From Nautilus pompilius (lineage: Eukaryota; Mollusca; Cephalopoda; Nautilida; Nautilidae): DNA of 64,000 nt. The stretch lies in the NCBI GenBank assembly GCA_018389105.1, contig JACATO010000095.1, forward strand, positions 741,501 to 805,500, read 5' to 3'. The notes beneath the pieces were generated by a model. The model saw nothing but the letters and a program-made list of their open reading frames with translations, was not told the origin of the DNA and ran no database searches. A program made the translations under genes and the position numbers. Shown one piece after another: positions 23,741 through 37,585 of this stretch; positions within the stretch are counted from its first letter, which is position 1, and every line of letters starts with the position of its first letter.

Positions 23741-26700
23741 TTCTGGTTTGGCTCCATTAGATTTATATTTCTACTATAGTTCAGTTCCAATTTAGAGAGA
23801 AACAAAAAAAAATAGTTCACTCTGGTTCACGGCACTGGTTGTGTTTAACTCCCTGCTTTTTTCCTAGCTGACTGCTGTACTACACTGTAGTAGCCAATTC
23901 TCTGTTGGTGATTGCCAAGCTACTCACACTACCTTGTCTGAATGGTGGCTGGTTACTGAAATGGAACTAAGTTGGTTTCCAACCCCATGTGTCAATGCTG
24001 ATGCCAAAAAGGGATTTTGTGTGCATGTGTGCAGATCTCCCTTAACCAAAATTCTGGCAAACAAAATATTCCAAAAAGTTAAAATTAAATTTCAATTTTG
24101 TTGGCAGATCAGAAATTGAAGAGGAGCCAACAATTTTTTAGTAATAGAATTAGTTTACTAAAAATTTCAATCATTTGATCTGATTCTCCTAAAAATTTCA
24201 CATAATAGAACGTTTTTTGTGACATGTGGTATGTTGAAATGTCTCATATGGTGTAAAAGCAATGCAAACATGGATATAGATAGGCCATAACACCACTGGT
24301 TGTTCTAACTCATGTGACCACCAAAGGCTGATCATTATATTATAATTCAATATTTTATGTTAAGAATAATATTAAAAATTCAGACACTATTTTGAACATA
24401 AACATAAGCAATATAATGCATATTATGCAAGATATAGATTATACTACTGAGATTCTGTGTATTTGGTTGTTTGTTTTTTTTTTTCAAATTTATTAAGGCA
24501 CTATATCTGTTTTGTTTTTGATTATCCTAATATGAAATTATTTATCTTATTTATTTTATTTATTTATTATTTTTCCATACAGTGAACCCTTTCCTAAAAT
24601 TCAAAAAAAAAAAAACTTTAAGGAAATATACCTAACCCTCTAATAAAATTTTAGTTTCTATTAACTAAAAATATCTATAGACCAAAAGGAGTGCATATCA
24701 GTTAGTTTGGTTAAGAGAAGGGTCACTGAATGTACAGATAATCCCGAGCTAACATCTTTTCAGTGCCAGAGAAACCAAGGCTCCATTAAGGTTTGCCTGG
24801 ATAAATGTAACAAGATGGTACCATAGCTTTATCATCACGAAAGTGGAAATGAACTACTTTCAGGCAAGGGAAAAAAATTCCCTAAAACATGCATGCAATG
24901 TTCAGTTAAAGGTATATGGATAAAAGCAAGAAAACAGGGAGAGATGTTCAATATAGCTTCTGACAGTTTACAGAATACTGGAAAAAAGTGCATAATATGG
25001 ACTTGCTAGATCTAACATTGAGAAAAGCCCACAGGATTTAAATACCAGTGTAGCATGGCTGACATCCTTCATTCCAACCAGACCTGTTGATCTTCAAATT
25101 TCTGAACGGAATAATATCATATTGTTTTGTTGGCACTGCTAATCTGTAAAGCAAGGTTTCTTTTCTTAAGAATTCAAAAACCTGCATGACAGTAAGGAGA
25201 AACCCAGTTGGCAAATAGTTTATGATATAAGGCTATTAAAGGGCGAATTACTACATCAAACCATGGAAAAACAAAAATCTGCTCCGAGGTCTGTTTAGTC
25301 GTTGGAATCTGTGTGCTACTTAACACAAAAAGAAACTAAGCAATTAACTGAGAAATTATAAAAAAAAAAAAAGAGAAATGACTACCATGAACAGTTACAA
25401 ATCTTTTAAAATCAAATATTTATGCACGTGTACACATACCTATACCAGCCCGGCAGAGAGTCGCTGAATGTCATTTGTTTAAAGATGATGTATACCACAT
25501 CTGGACGTGAATTAAGCTGCACACGTACTCTGACCTCACCACAATATACAGAATAAACTGGTAGAAATTAACTGCCCATTCATTCACAGCATCCAAGGAA
25601 GCTGCCAGAGTTGAAGAAATGTTTTGCTCTTTCTAAAATAGAACATGGAAATAAAGTAGCACCACAGCAGCTTATATTGCCAAGTCCAAAGACAATTAGT
25701 TACCAAAGTGTGTATGTGGAAAGATAGCAGTTTCACTAGCTAAATAATTCAAATATATATATATTACTACAAGAAATTCAAATTACTTTAAAAATGTCAT
25801 TCAACAAAATTTTTAATGTTAAATTCATTACATTCTCAGTAAACTTACATTAATACCATTTCATTTTAACATTCTACATAAAGGGAAAGAATTTTAAAAT
25901 AAGTAACTTAATCTTAACAGTAAATCTACTGTAAGAAAACAAAAGTGTGTAATATATAGAACAAGCAACAGTGAGAAAAGGATTGTTTATCAAAAGTATT
26001 CCTTTTAATCTGAAGTAGAGTCTTAGATAAAATGTCCCTCTGCAAGCTAGCAAAGTTTTGACTGAGTAGTCTTAGTTATAGTTTTGTTAAAAGTTACTGA
26101 AGACAGTTGCCATTTCTTTTAATTTTAATAAAAATATGATACTTGTAGAAAACATTTTACCAAAGAATACTTATATTTTAAAATGCTGAGTTGTTTATCA
26201 GAGAGCTTCACTTTAATGGTTTTCTTTCCTTTATTAGACAAACCCCTGTACTGACTATAGAAGCTAAAGAACATCTCACAGCAGTGAGTCAGAAAAGGAC
26301 AGTACAGTATCTTGAGCCATGGTTGATGTGCAAACCAGTCAAATCAAACTTTTTTGTGTAATTGCCACACCTGAAGTACTGAAGAAAATGCTATCATATC
26401 CAATGGCTGAGAATCCTAGTAAAATGCTTCACATAATGTGTAATTAAAAGTTGGAATAATAATGATTCAGTGAAGAGTAAGTAGGAAGCTTCTACGATTT
26501 TCCAATCTGGGTAGACTCTTTTGAAAGATGCTAAATGGTTGTACCTGCTAGTCCAAGGTTTGGGTGAAGAAAAAGAACAGACAAGGCTGCATACAGAAAC
26601 TGTAGTCATATAGTAGCTGCCTTCTAATCCTCTCATTCTAACTCTCTGTGCAAAAATCAGTCTTCAATAATCCTAAAAAATGTATCTTTCTATCTCATTT

Positions 26701-28457
26701 TACAGTCGGGGACTTACTTTGTCTGACATACTTGGTCAAAAAGGGATTTTTGCATCCCTCCAGTAAGTTACACTTCCAGTGCATCTCAGAGTCACAACAA
26801 AACTTACGTGCTCATCATTATGCATAGTCTTCATAAGTTAGCAAAGGCAAGTCCATCTGAAGTCTCATTATGCACCTCATCATCTTTTCATGCATCATTT
26901 TGAAGTTAATACAGACTGAAAAGTCCTGTAAAGTAATTTCAGTAATGCAAGCTACTTATATTATTATTATTAATTAAGCATCAATATCAACCTACTAAAC
27001 TGAAAGTTACAATACATTATGGTAAATGAAAATATACTATTATTACCTGATTTAAACTAACTTGTTTCAATCACCTCATCAAGTAGGAAACACGCAAAAT
27101 AAAGATAAATGCATTTTCTTCTTAATTATTCAGCCCTTCCCAAAAACCTCAAATGAAATTTTTTTTTAATTAAACAAAATACTAGAAGTAATTGGATTAA
27201 AAAGAAAGGAAGTTGAATTACACCATTAGGCAAGTAATTCAAGCATATGCTGCATACACTGATCTGTAGAGAAGATTGTAGGAAAATGTCAGTGGTACTG
27301 GAAGATCTTTTATCGCTCTGAACATGTTTCGAGCACAAGCAAGCATGACCATGGGAAACTGGTCTCTTGTAATTAACATGCTGGATTGAGACCATCTTCT
27401 TTAATGACCAAAAATTAATGTTCAGAAACCTGATGCCTTCTAGATGATCACCAGCTTCATCAAATAGCAAACTTTTCCCACATGAAACAATCAACAAAAT
27501 CTGTTAATGAAAAACTAAAATCACAAGTATAACACATTTCCTAATCGCATTTATAACCCTGCCGCCACAAATGTCCTTCAGCATCTGAGTCATTAGTAAA
27601 TACAGTAGTTTGTCAAGAGGAGATAACTACCCTGGACAGGATTATATAAAAACTGGGTTTACACTAATATAATTCATGACTTATTTCTTTAAAAAAAGAT
27701 AAGAAAAAACATCCCAAAAATATACTACTACTATGGACCTTAGCAAGCTTGCTGTCATCTTATAACACACACAAACACACACAAAAAAGTCCCACTATTT
27801 TGTAGATGCCTCACATGGGGACCATTATAGATGGTCCTATCTTTTAAATGATCTGCATCAATGATACTGATGGCATTAAAAATAAATTGAAAAATTTGCA
27901 CGTGTCACAAAAATGTCTGCTAAATTTAATAATGAAAATAAAATTTAATGATTTAAATATAAAAATGTATTAAAATTAAGTCAATCCTTAACACCATTAT
28001 ATGGGCAAAACTATGATAGACAATATTCAAGGAGTAAATTTAGGAATATAACTATTAGCAAAAACTAGTGAAAATAAATTTTAACTGCAGAAATCCATGT
28101 TCGGCAGTTAGTAATAAAAGTGAAAAGGATTTTGGGATATAAATAAAAACAAGAACCCTATCTAAAGTCAGAAAAGATATAACATTAGAAACGTTTTTTT
28201 TTAAATTTCCTTTAACCAACTTGTGCATATTGAGAATAATCCCTTACACTGCAGAGTAGACCTATAATATAAGAAATTTTGGCTATGGATTCACAATACT
28301 GCAAAATCAGAGTAACAAGGAGAGAAAATAAACCATTTATTCTTGTTTTACAAGTAAAAGGAGTTCTCTCCCTCATATTTCAAACTTAATCATTGCAATG
28401 TGACAATACACAACAAAGGATCATTAACCTACTGATCATAATTTTTATTCTCTCTAC
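23741..28457. other. Non-coding A+T-rich DNA
   Basis: Nothing recognised over about 4.7 kb apart from A/T runs, a short AT tract near 25755-25768 and CA-rich bits near 27765-27785. The frames at 26394-26636 and 27126-27497 (minus) have no known domain. Confidence 0.55.
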
Positions 28458-28660
28458 TTAACGATGCATTACATTGTGACTACTGGAGAATTCTGTGACC
28501 ACTGACAAAACATCTGTGTGGGTGTGCAGTCTGAATGTCGTTACAGTCTGCTGATAATTTAGAAAATCTTCCCACAATGCAATGTTAAGAAAATTCAAGA
28601 TTGGGTTCTGATCATCTCCAGCTGCTTCCAAATGTTCAGTTATCAAATCGATACAGCAGA
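28458..28660 (-). pseudogene. LINE endonuclease-domain fragment (tentative)
   Basis: On minus, QNPILNFLNIALWEDFLNYQ is followed by QTVTTFRLHTHTDVLSVVTE and SSSHNVMH. This keeps the spacing of the AP-endonuclease region of CR1/L2-like non-LTR retrotransposons, where the pattern runs FLxxLxDxFLxQ, V-PTRFR, DLVxTN and GxSDH. Key catalytic residues of the SDH motif appear changed (SHN). The rest of the frame up to 28802 is hydrophobic and does not continue the domain. An alternative is chance similarity. Confidence 0.4.
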
Positions 28661-31600
28661 CGAAGTAAAATGCGCAGAGAAAATAAAATACAAGTCTTTG
28701 CTGGAAAGAAATCATGCTAAGAAACTTAACCAAAAAACATATGATAACGCTAAGCCTTAGATCTGCTTTTTGAAGACTGGCAGACATTTTACCAACCTCC
28801 ACTCATGGGTGAACAGGAGTCTTCATAGCACTGCATTTTAAGAAGTTTGGTGGTTGGAAAATTAGCATGGTATATGCATGCATGGATTAAAAAAGATTTA
28901 CTTGCATTTACAATTTGGTTTAAGACATTCAAGCTAGTTAGTTTGTAATTAGTTGAAATCTAATAGTTGAGAAAAAAATAACTTAATGGAGTACTGGAAT
29001 TCTACACAGCAGGTTGTGCCCCTTTTTTTCCCCCCGATATATTTCTGTTTCAAAAAATTCAATTTGTTAATTTTCTGCATTTAGAGAAACATCCTATAAA
29101 TATTCATTCAGCAGCATTCCATCTTCTTTGTTTTTATTTTAAAAAAATGTTTTACACTGTTTTTCTAGAGATGTTATTCTGAGATTATGTAAAAAAAACA
29201 ACAACAACATACCACAACTCATCAAGGAAACAACAACAAAACATTTGATCTGCCAATACTGCACTGAAGCAGAGAATCATCTGGATTACATATGACACTT
29301 CTTTAAAAATAAATTAATACGAAATCTTCCAATTTGAGAAATCATATTGGTATTAAAAATTCATTAGACTTTTTTTTTTTTTTTTTACTGGCAAACACTC
29401 ATAATTATCTGATGTGTTTTTCCATGTAAGTGAGGTGCTTGATGCTTGAGACTTCTGCATAACAATTAGCTCGGTGCTAAATCCATTCCAAAGAACGGTT
29501 CTCAACAAAGTTGTTTACAATATTTAAATCCGTGAAGGCAGAGCCATGTAAATTAAAGTTCTTACTTACTTTTCAGATCATTAAAATTTAGAAAGATGTA
29601 GTGGCTTGTGAGACATTATAGGTCCGAGGCCAGTTTCTTGGTATCCTTTCCAAACTCACAACCAGTAAATCTGTGGCTAATTTACTGACCCCTCTTGTAA
29701 GAATAATAGAGATTCTAGTAAAAATTACTCCTCTGAATGTGAAGAGAGGCCTTTGACCAGATAGAAGCAATGTACTTATAGATATTGCTGGACCCCAAAG
29801 TCAAATAGTTATTACCAATAAAAAGTGGAATCTTGTAGTAAATATTATACTGGCATCAAGTGAGAGAACCTGACCTCAGTTCTCAGGCAAAGGAAAAACC
29901 TTAGATATGATTCCTTACTTTAAAATGAATCTTTATCTGGTATTTAGCTCATTTGCATATTGCTTTCCATGTTAATGTCTCTACCTGTGTAAGTGGCAAC
30001 TTGTCTGCTCTTCTTGAATCTTTCTTGTTAAAAGGGGCAACCACATTATAATTACATAGAACAGACTTCTGAATAAGGTTCCAAATGTCTAATAATAATA
30101 AAAAAAGATCTGTTTAACAGAAAAACCTCTGCATTTCCTTGCAGGAGGTAAGTATAAACTTAGTACTGAATCTTGTCAAAATTTTCAGAGTTTCTGGTTC
30201 ATCATATTTAAGATAAGTAAAGGATCCATTCTCAGTGATCAAACAAAGTCCTATTCCATTGTGGTTTACAGCTATTCATTTCAACTTAGTCCAGATACAA
30301 CAACCATTATATCATAGGAACACTGGAATATTCCGTATTTAATGCATGTTTAATCCTGTGGTATATCAGAAGTAGAAAAGCGAAGAATGAAGATAATTTT
30401 CTAAAAACGTTATGATATTATATATATATATAAAAGAGTAAGAAATTAGAACTTGAGCTGGTTGGGAATAAATTCCATCGAAGAATTTTATATTTTAACA
30501 ACTTAGTCAATCCAAATTTTATGAAAATGTGAAATGAATAAAGTAAAAAAATTTTAAGCTGAATTTTCAGAAATTCCTTTTTAGGTGATTGGTTATCACT
30601 GCAAATTAATATCACTATTTTTATATGCATTACAATGTGCTAACATGATTCAGATATATTCACACGCAGTTCTTTCTTTAACTTATTTATCTATTTTTTA
30701 TTTTTTTTTATTGACTTAATTTCTCAATCTTCCTTACTCATGAATATTCTTAAATTACAAGCGAAGGAGATGTATTTACTTTTTCAAAAAATATTTTGAA
30801 AATGTCCAAGTTAATTAGAAAATAAACATCGGAAAGTATCAAAATTTCATCTATGCCTAACATAAACCTATAAACCATCCTTAATTTTTTCCCATAATTT
30901 TAAATTAAAAGTACTACATTCATTTTTCAATGCATATTGCACAAATGCAGCTAACTGATGCACTGTGTCAGGGTCAACTTCTGCTTTCTCTTTTATGTCT
31001 TCAGTGAACAAAAAATAAAGTAAAACTTTCTAATTAATCGTAAGTGAAAACCCAAATTAGTACGCACAAGAATTAATTTTCCATGTGTATTTTTATGATT
31101 GTCCAATTATTTTAACTTGTCATAAAGTTATTAAACATTAGATACTTTAAAAAAATCTTGTATTTTTAACATATCTGGGAGAAAAAGAGATAAATCAGCA
31201 GAGACAAGTTCACATAAAAATTCTTCCAATTACTAAATGCTACATATGACTTTGAAATCTGAGAAGAGCCAGAAAAATTAGAATCAAGAAAAACTCCATA
31301 TTTCAAAAGCATTAACTCTTTTTTATTAATAGATATTATTAATATTTTAATTATCTTACCAGTTTTCATTAGCAGATCATATTCATAGAAAAAAAATTTT
31401 AATGGGATTTTACTTTCATGATATTTAAATTAAAGAAAATATTCATGTACTCAAGAAAAGCAAACTTTCAACACAAATTTAAAAAAAAAAATTTTTGTTT
31501 GTTTGCTTCATCTTTACTTATTTCAATCTTTAACACTTATGCTGGAAAGAATGTCAGAAAATCAAATTTTAACAAATTGAATAATCTAAAATATTACATA

Positions 31601-34229
31601 AGCATCATATCATTCTAGAAACTTCTCTTTCAAAGATATCACCATCATCATCTTGCATATCTCAGACACTATGGAGAGAGATAAGGCATCTTACTTTTTA
31701 AATAAATCTCCTAATCTCTTGAAATAGTTTTTTGATTTTAGCCATGATAACTGGCAAGTGGGCCAGTGTCTCAAAACAATTTCTGTAAATTGAAAATAGC
31801 TCACTTTCTGCAAAATTGATAACATGAAAAAAGCACCAGAGGGAATAGAAAGAAAAAAAACCTTTAGTTTATCCTTTCTCTCTTATTTCATAAGCAATTG
31901 GTAACATAAAACATGTCAGTAAAAGCATCAGCGATATCATACTTGATGTAAACTGCTGATCTGAAGAGTATGAGCTAAATAAAAATGAAATGGCAGATTT
32001 TGGTGATTGGAAACGTCAAGAATCGAAACCCCCCCCCGATATCTGGAGGATTTTTTTAAAGATTAAAGATACAGCAATCTCTCTTCTCATCAAACATACA
32101 CACGCACACACAAGTCTATATTGGTGAGTTGTGTAATGTACATCAGCGCAACAAGAGAATAATAACTATCTCAGGTTTTCAAAAAAGTGAAATAGTGCTT
32201 TAGGAATATGCTACAAACAAACACACTATATTTTTGTGTTTGATAATGGGACAGGATGAGAGAAATAGAATTGCTAATGAATAAAATAAATTATGAGAAA
32301 AGTAAGTTAACAGCAACAGTGTTAATTAAAAAGTCATGCTTAATATATATTTAATTTCCCTGGGAAACCATGCAAACCATGATGATTTTCCACTTCCTAG
32401 CAACTACTGAACTAACCTATAGTGAGAAACTGTGTATGTATGTGTGTGTGGATGAGTTTAAACCCCCACAAACCTAGTTACATTCTTCTATGGTAGCTAC
32501 AAAGATGGCTAGATATCCTTTCTACTCTATGACCCTTTACACATTTTATAATGTGGCACAACAATGAATTTTGTAAAAAAAAATCAGAGAATGTGCAGCA
32601 AGTGCATTAACAAAGTCATGCTAATGTGTAAGTAAATAAATTTAATGAAAGTGAATTGTGAGGTTTTGTTCCCTTGACTTATTTTCATTTAGCTAGATAG
32701 CAAACAAACAAACAACTGCTTTGAGAGGACAAACAGATTAGTTGGTAAAATAAATAACCATAAACATTTAAGGTTGCAGTAAGATCTACTGCTGGTGAGC
32801 GAAGACATTGTAGGAGAAATACAGTATATTTGTCATCAGATTTTAATGGTCTAAAACAAAATCACAAAAAAAAAAAAACTTTAAATATTTGCTAAAGAAA
32901 CAGTACGTAAAGCTGCAGCTGATTTTTCAGGGCGGAAAGATAGAAACATAAATCTGAGGTGAATCGCTTTCATACAAAAATGAGTCAGAAACAATGAGAA
33001 ATAACTGGGAGTCATGTGCTTTTTTTTTAGACAGGTTTTGACTGTTTAATATTTTTAAAAAATGGTTTACATATCTTGACCATTTTTGTTTGTTTGTGCA
33101 TAATGAAGAGAAACCATATGATTTACCAAACAATAAAACTCTAACTTGGTCTGTCTTGTAGTACAAGCAGAAAGAATCTGTCCTGTCAAAGCCTGCCAAC
33201 AATAAGGTTTTCTTAAAGAAGCCATACTAGGAGGAATGTTGTCTTTATTTCGCATCTCCAGCAATTAAAAAATGTTTCACACACACATAAAAAGCCAGGT
33301 AGCTAGAGTCAAAGGCCATCCTTTTAAACCATCTACCTAGTATGTTTTTAAAGATACTGATCCACTAAACTGCTAGCACCAGGCAGCCTACTCCAAATAT
33401 TAACTGTCCACTCTACTATGGCAATTGTAACCTTTTAACATGATCTCGTGTAATTTATAATCCCTAAAAAAAGAAAATAATAATAATCAGTGACCCCAAA
33501 ACTGAAACAATATGCAGCATTTATTGAAAAGAAATTAAGGATAGTAATTTTTTTTAAAAATAATAAAAATTATTCGAAACATAGGCAAAAAAGAAAGAAT
33601 TTCATTAAAGTTCACAGTAGTGTGAGAAGCAGTTGGCAGAAGTGATTCATGGTGTCAAGTCATTACCGAATTGTGCACCCAACGGTGAAGCAAATCACAG
33701 ACATGTATCTGAAAACTTAATGGAATCATAATAGAAAAAAGAAAGTAATAATTGTTTAAAAAGATATTTTAAAATTAAATGATAAAATAATGACTACATG
33801 AAAATCACATGAAAAAAAAAAATATATATATATATAAAACGAGCAAACAAACAAATGCTGCTGAGATCTTCAAAGAAAAATTTATCTGAGAGCAAACAAA
33901 AAGAAAATTCTTTACAATGGTTAAGAAAAACCATGAAAACACAGTAGATATAGAAGCAGGGAGATGATGAAAATTTGCAGAAAAGTTTTCAACTTTTTTG
34001 AGTAACCGTATATGGTAGGATACTATGTCATTCATTATAAAATAACATGAGAAAAAAATTTGTTATAATTTGAATCCTTTAATGGTTATTTCCAGCTAAT
34101 TTGATTAAACTGCTAGACAATATAAAAACCAATTAAGACTAATAATTGGTACATGTACTCCTTTGTCACAACTGTTGGATTCACATGTCTGTAGGAAGTT
34201 TGACTTAGTTTAAACAATGCTTTAGCCTT
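28661..34229. other. Non-coding A+T-rich DNA
   Basis: No gene recognised over about 5.5 kb. Small tracts include poly(T) at 29370-29386, TA at 30420-30433, CA near 32099-32112 and TA near 33822-33835. A CTTACTTACTTTTCAG string near 29564 could act as a splice acceptor on plus, but no open exon follows. All frames here are short and A/T-driven. Confidence 0.55.
29370..29386. repeat. Poly(T) tract
   Basis: About 17 consecutive T. Confidence 0.85.
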
Positions 34230-34230
34230 A

Positions 34231-35555
34231 TGAGGTCTGTCGAAAAAGTATCCAACTTTATTTTTTCCCATGGGAAATAATGACGTTAGAGGGGCAAAAG
34301 TGTGCATAGTGAGGCCACATGCCTTCACGCGCATACATGGTTTTTTGTGGGCTTGCTGGATGCATCAGTCACTGTCAGGCAGCCAGCGTGTGAGGTGCTG
34401 TACCACTTACTCGTCACATTTTCATTTCGTCTGTAATGATGGAACGTGTGGAGCAACAATCTTGTATCAAGTTTTGCCAAAAGTTTGGAGATACCCAAGC
34501 GGAAACAATTCGCAAAATTCAACAGGCTTTTGGTGACAATGCCATGGGTGTTACCCAAATTAAAGAATGGCACAACAGGTTCAAAGATGGCTGCTCATCG
34601 GTGGAGAGTGACCAGCGTTCCGGGAGGCTGTCAACAAGCTGCAATGCAGTTATCGAGAAAGTGTGAACCTTGATAATGGAGGATCGTCGTTTGATGGTGC
34701 GGGAAATTGGTGATGAGGTTTGGATCAGTAAAGATTCTGCACATGCAATTTTAAAGGAGGATTTGGGCTTACGCAGAGTGGCAGCGAAATGTGCCCAAGC
34801 TGCTTTGTCAGGAACAACAACAACTTCATCTTGAGGTTGCACAGAACCTGCTGGATACTGCCAACAGGAATCCTGAGTTCAAGAATACCGTGATAACTGG
34901 AGATGAGATGTGGATGTACAGGTATGACCTGGAAACCAAAGCTTAGTTATCACAGTGGAAGCACCCAACGTCGCCAAGGCCGAAAAAAGCCCATCTGGTC
35001 CGGAACAAAATCAAGGTGATGCTGACTGTTTTCTTCGACTACCAAGGCGTTGTGCATCACGAATACGCATCAGAAGGATAAACAGTTAAAAAGACATACT
35101 ATCAGGAAGTCCTTGGACGTTTTCATGATGCAGTTCGGTGCAAGAGACCAGATCTGTGGGCCTCACAAAACTGGCAGCTGCATCATGACAATGCCCCGGC
35201 TCATTCATCGCAGCTGATCCAAGGTTTCTTGGCAAAGAAAGGCATTTTGCTCATTCACCAGGTTCCCTACTCTCCAGACATGGCTCCTTCTGACTTCTGG
35301 TTGTTCCAAAAAATGAGGATGCCACTGAAAGGTTCCCGCTTTGAGAGCTGAGAGGAGATCATGCGGAATGCAACGGCGGAGCTGAGAGCTATTCCGGAAG
35401 CATTCCAGATGTACTTTGAATAGTGGAAGGATCGCTGGGTTAAATGTGTGGAGGCACAAGGGGTCCACTTAGAAGGGGATTAGCAATTGAACCCCACCAA
35501 GTACGTAATTTTTTTTTCCACAGCCTAAGGACGGATACTTTTGCAACAGACCTCG
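34231..35555 (+). mobile_element. Mariner DNA transposon, full length, inactive
   Basis: A 1325 bp element with terminal inverted repeats: left TGAGGTCTGTCGAAAAAGTA, right (reverse complement) CGAGGTCTGTTGCAAAAGTA. It is flanked by TA at 34229-34230 and 35556-35557. A G+C-richer leader (about 34280-34430) precedes the transposase, as in the copy at 1442-2765. The two share TIR layout, length and N-terminal transposase sequence, so they belong to related mariner lineages, but they are clearly diverged copies. Confidence 0.95.
34436..35483 (+). pseudogene. Mariner transposase (DD34D) pseudogene, catalytic triad retained
   Basis: Starts at the ATG at 34436 (MMERVEQQSCIKFCQKFGD). A Mos1-type helix-turn-helix region comes first, then the catalytic core: TGDEMW, HHDNAPAHS and APSDFWLF, so all three catalytic Asp positions are present. 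The C-terminal WKDRWVKC tail ends at the TAG at 35481-35483. About 348 codon positions is normal for mariner. It is inactivated by a TGA after the first 76 codons (34664-34666), a deletion of about 2 bases near 34792 that shifts the frame, and further stops near 34945 (TAG), 35080 (TAA), 35349 (TGA) and 35421 (TAG). Most stops look like single C-to-T changes from Arg or Gln codons, the usual signature of cytosine deamination. Confidence 0.93.
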
Positions 35556-35557
35556 TA

Positions 35558-36103
35558 AGTCATATGGAAGCAGTCTGATGGAAATAAAATGATTATAAAG
35601 TCAAGGAATCAATTCTCAATAAAAAAACTGCACGTAGATTTTATCAACTTTGATGTGCTGGCATGTGTGAATAGCTTTATTGTGAAGACCTACCAAGTCC
35701 CAGTATTTCTAATATTGCCAACTCAGCTTCTGAAAAATACTTTTTTACTATAAAAAGATAGTTCTATTTTATTTTAGTTAAAAGAATGATGTTAGTAATC
35801 CTAACAGTACTAGAGATTTCAACCAAAATAGAAAAGCATTTTTTTGGATTAAATAAGATTCCATTGCCGAAGAGAAAACTGAAACAGATGCTGATAGTAT
35901 TGGTTCAACAAGGAAGAAAGATGAAAACATTTAATCAATAAATTAAAAGATAAAAATTATTTTAATTAAAAATAGTAATTGTTTACAAATCTGAATACAA
36001 CATTCATGTGATTACAATAAATGTAATGAAGATCTAAGAGTAATGCATACAATATTATTTTGTGGAATGCTCATAAGCACTGATGATCTTTTGTTTTGCT
36101 CAG
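35558..36103. other. Non-coding A+T-rich DNA
   Basis: Nothing recognised between the mariner and the exon candidate at 36104. Confidence 0.55.
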
Positions 36104-36204
36104 CTAAAGAGGAGACAGTGCCTCCAAAATGGGAATGGTCAAGAAATCAACGATATAACTGCTCAGGACACTATGGAATCATTCAGAGGATTACAAGGCT
36201 GCAT
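36104..36204 (+). CDS. Candidate internal exon, unknown protein
   Basis: A strong acceptor (TGATCTTTTGTTTTGCTCAG) ends at 36103, and a good donor (GCAT followed by GTGAGT) begins at 36205. The 101 bases between are open in two frames. In one the product includes NGNGQEINDITAQDTMESFR; in the other it includes EETVPPKWEWSRNQRYN. Base composition is more balanced than in the flanks, as expected for coding DNA. I recognise no family and cannot choose the frame with certainty; the first looks more natural. A (CA)n run begins 25 bases downstream. It could be a real exon of a long-intron plus-strand gene or a chance combination of sites. Confidence 0.3.
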
Positions 36205-37585
36205 GTGAGTGTAGATATCAAAAGAAACCACACACACACACACAGTAGTAATGAGTATATAAGATACCTGTAACTTACTAAGATATCTCTAATAACATCA
36301 GTTCAATGATGTGCAATGATAGGCAGATATAGTTACAGTATGTTTATATGGAAATTTTAGTTTTATTTTACATAGTTTTGATATGAGACTTTAAGGCCAA
36401 TCAAAGAAAGTCTGGAAGAATTGACAATGAAAACAAGCATCACAATTTTTTTTAAACCCTTAACAGTTTTTCTGGTTACTTCCCATCTTAATGGCTGTAT
36501 TCTATTCATTACTTTAGAAATTAATATTATCTATTCTTGAAACTGAAAAGAAAACCGACAACTTAAAGATCAGGGGGTCATCAATAATTCAAGAATATCC
36601 ATAAATCATTCTTGATCACTTCAGGGAATACTCCTGAATCAAGCCGTACAAAATAATAAAATGAATGTTATGAAACATTCTTCAAAGAATTCATGACCAG
36701 TTCATGAACAGCTCACAACCATTAAGCAGCAGTTTTTTGCAGGGTTTTTGGGAACTAAACTTGATTAAAAGTTTAGCAGGTCAATAGGTGATGAACCACT
36801 ACAGGAGAAAGTTCATTAAACAATTTGATTTCCTTGCAGCAGATTTAATGGTGTTAGTTTGTGGAGTTCTCACACAGCTACATGCATGTGGCACGTTCTA
36901 GAACTATGGACGATGTGCTGTAAAATTCTATGTAATACCCCGCTGTGAGGGTTGTTTCTTGGGAAAGCTAATCTGATCGAGATGTTTCAGTTAGACTAAT
37001 AAAGAAAGCGCAGAGATGTTCTGAGGTAGGAAAATCTGAATGAATCTTGGTAAATGGGCAAGAACTAATTAGAAAAAAGTCAGAAACTGAATCAAGTACA
37101 GATATCAAGGGCACTTTCATAAGGTCCAAGTCATACATTTGAACTTCTTTCAATTTTAGAAGCTTTGAAAATAAATAGTAAAACTGGAAAAATCTTTTTT
37201 TTGACAAAAAGAAAAAATAATTGATCATACTATGACTGACCTGATTCTATGAAGGAACAATATGCTAAGAATAAAGCTTGCATACCTGAGATCTCAAAAT
37301 AAATAATGCACTATATTAAACTGAAAACAAACCAAGCAGCCCAATCCATGAAATACTATTATGATTTACAAATAATTATGCTCCCATTTCAGAAGCCAAC
37401 AATTTTTAATGTTTCTTATAAAGTTAATTAATCAGAATCATCTCTAATGTATTTCAATTCTTAAAATAAAAATATATTATTAAGTAAAAATTAAGCGTGT
37501 ATGCATTCTTCCTTATTCATAAATTCAATAATACTTATGCCTATTAAAGGAACATGAGCCAGTTTGTGTCAGTGAAGGTTCAGAA
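36205..37585. other. Non-coding A+T-rich DNA
   Basis: (CA)n microsatellite at 36229-36244, otherwise no feature. The minus frame at 36968-37228 has no recognisable domain. Confidence 0.55.

Noticed and set aside
28661..28802. Upstream half of the minus-strand frame containing the LINE-like fragment
   Set aside because: It is hydrophobic and does not continue the endonuclease pattern, so only 28458-28660 was kept.
34519..34842. Minus-strand frame of 107 codons inside the mariner
   Set aside because: It is antisense to the transposase; its openness reflects the coding strand.
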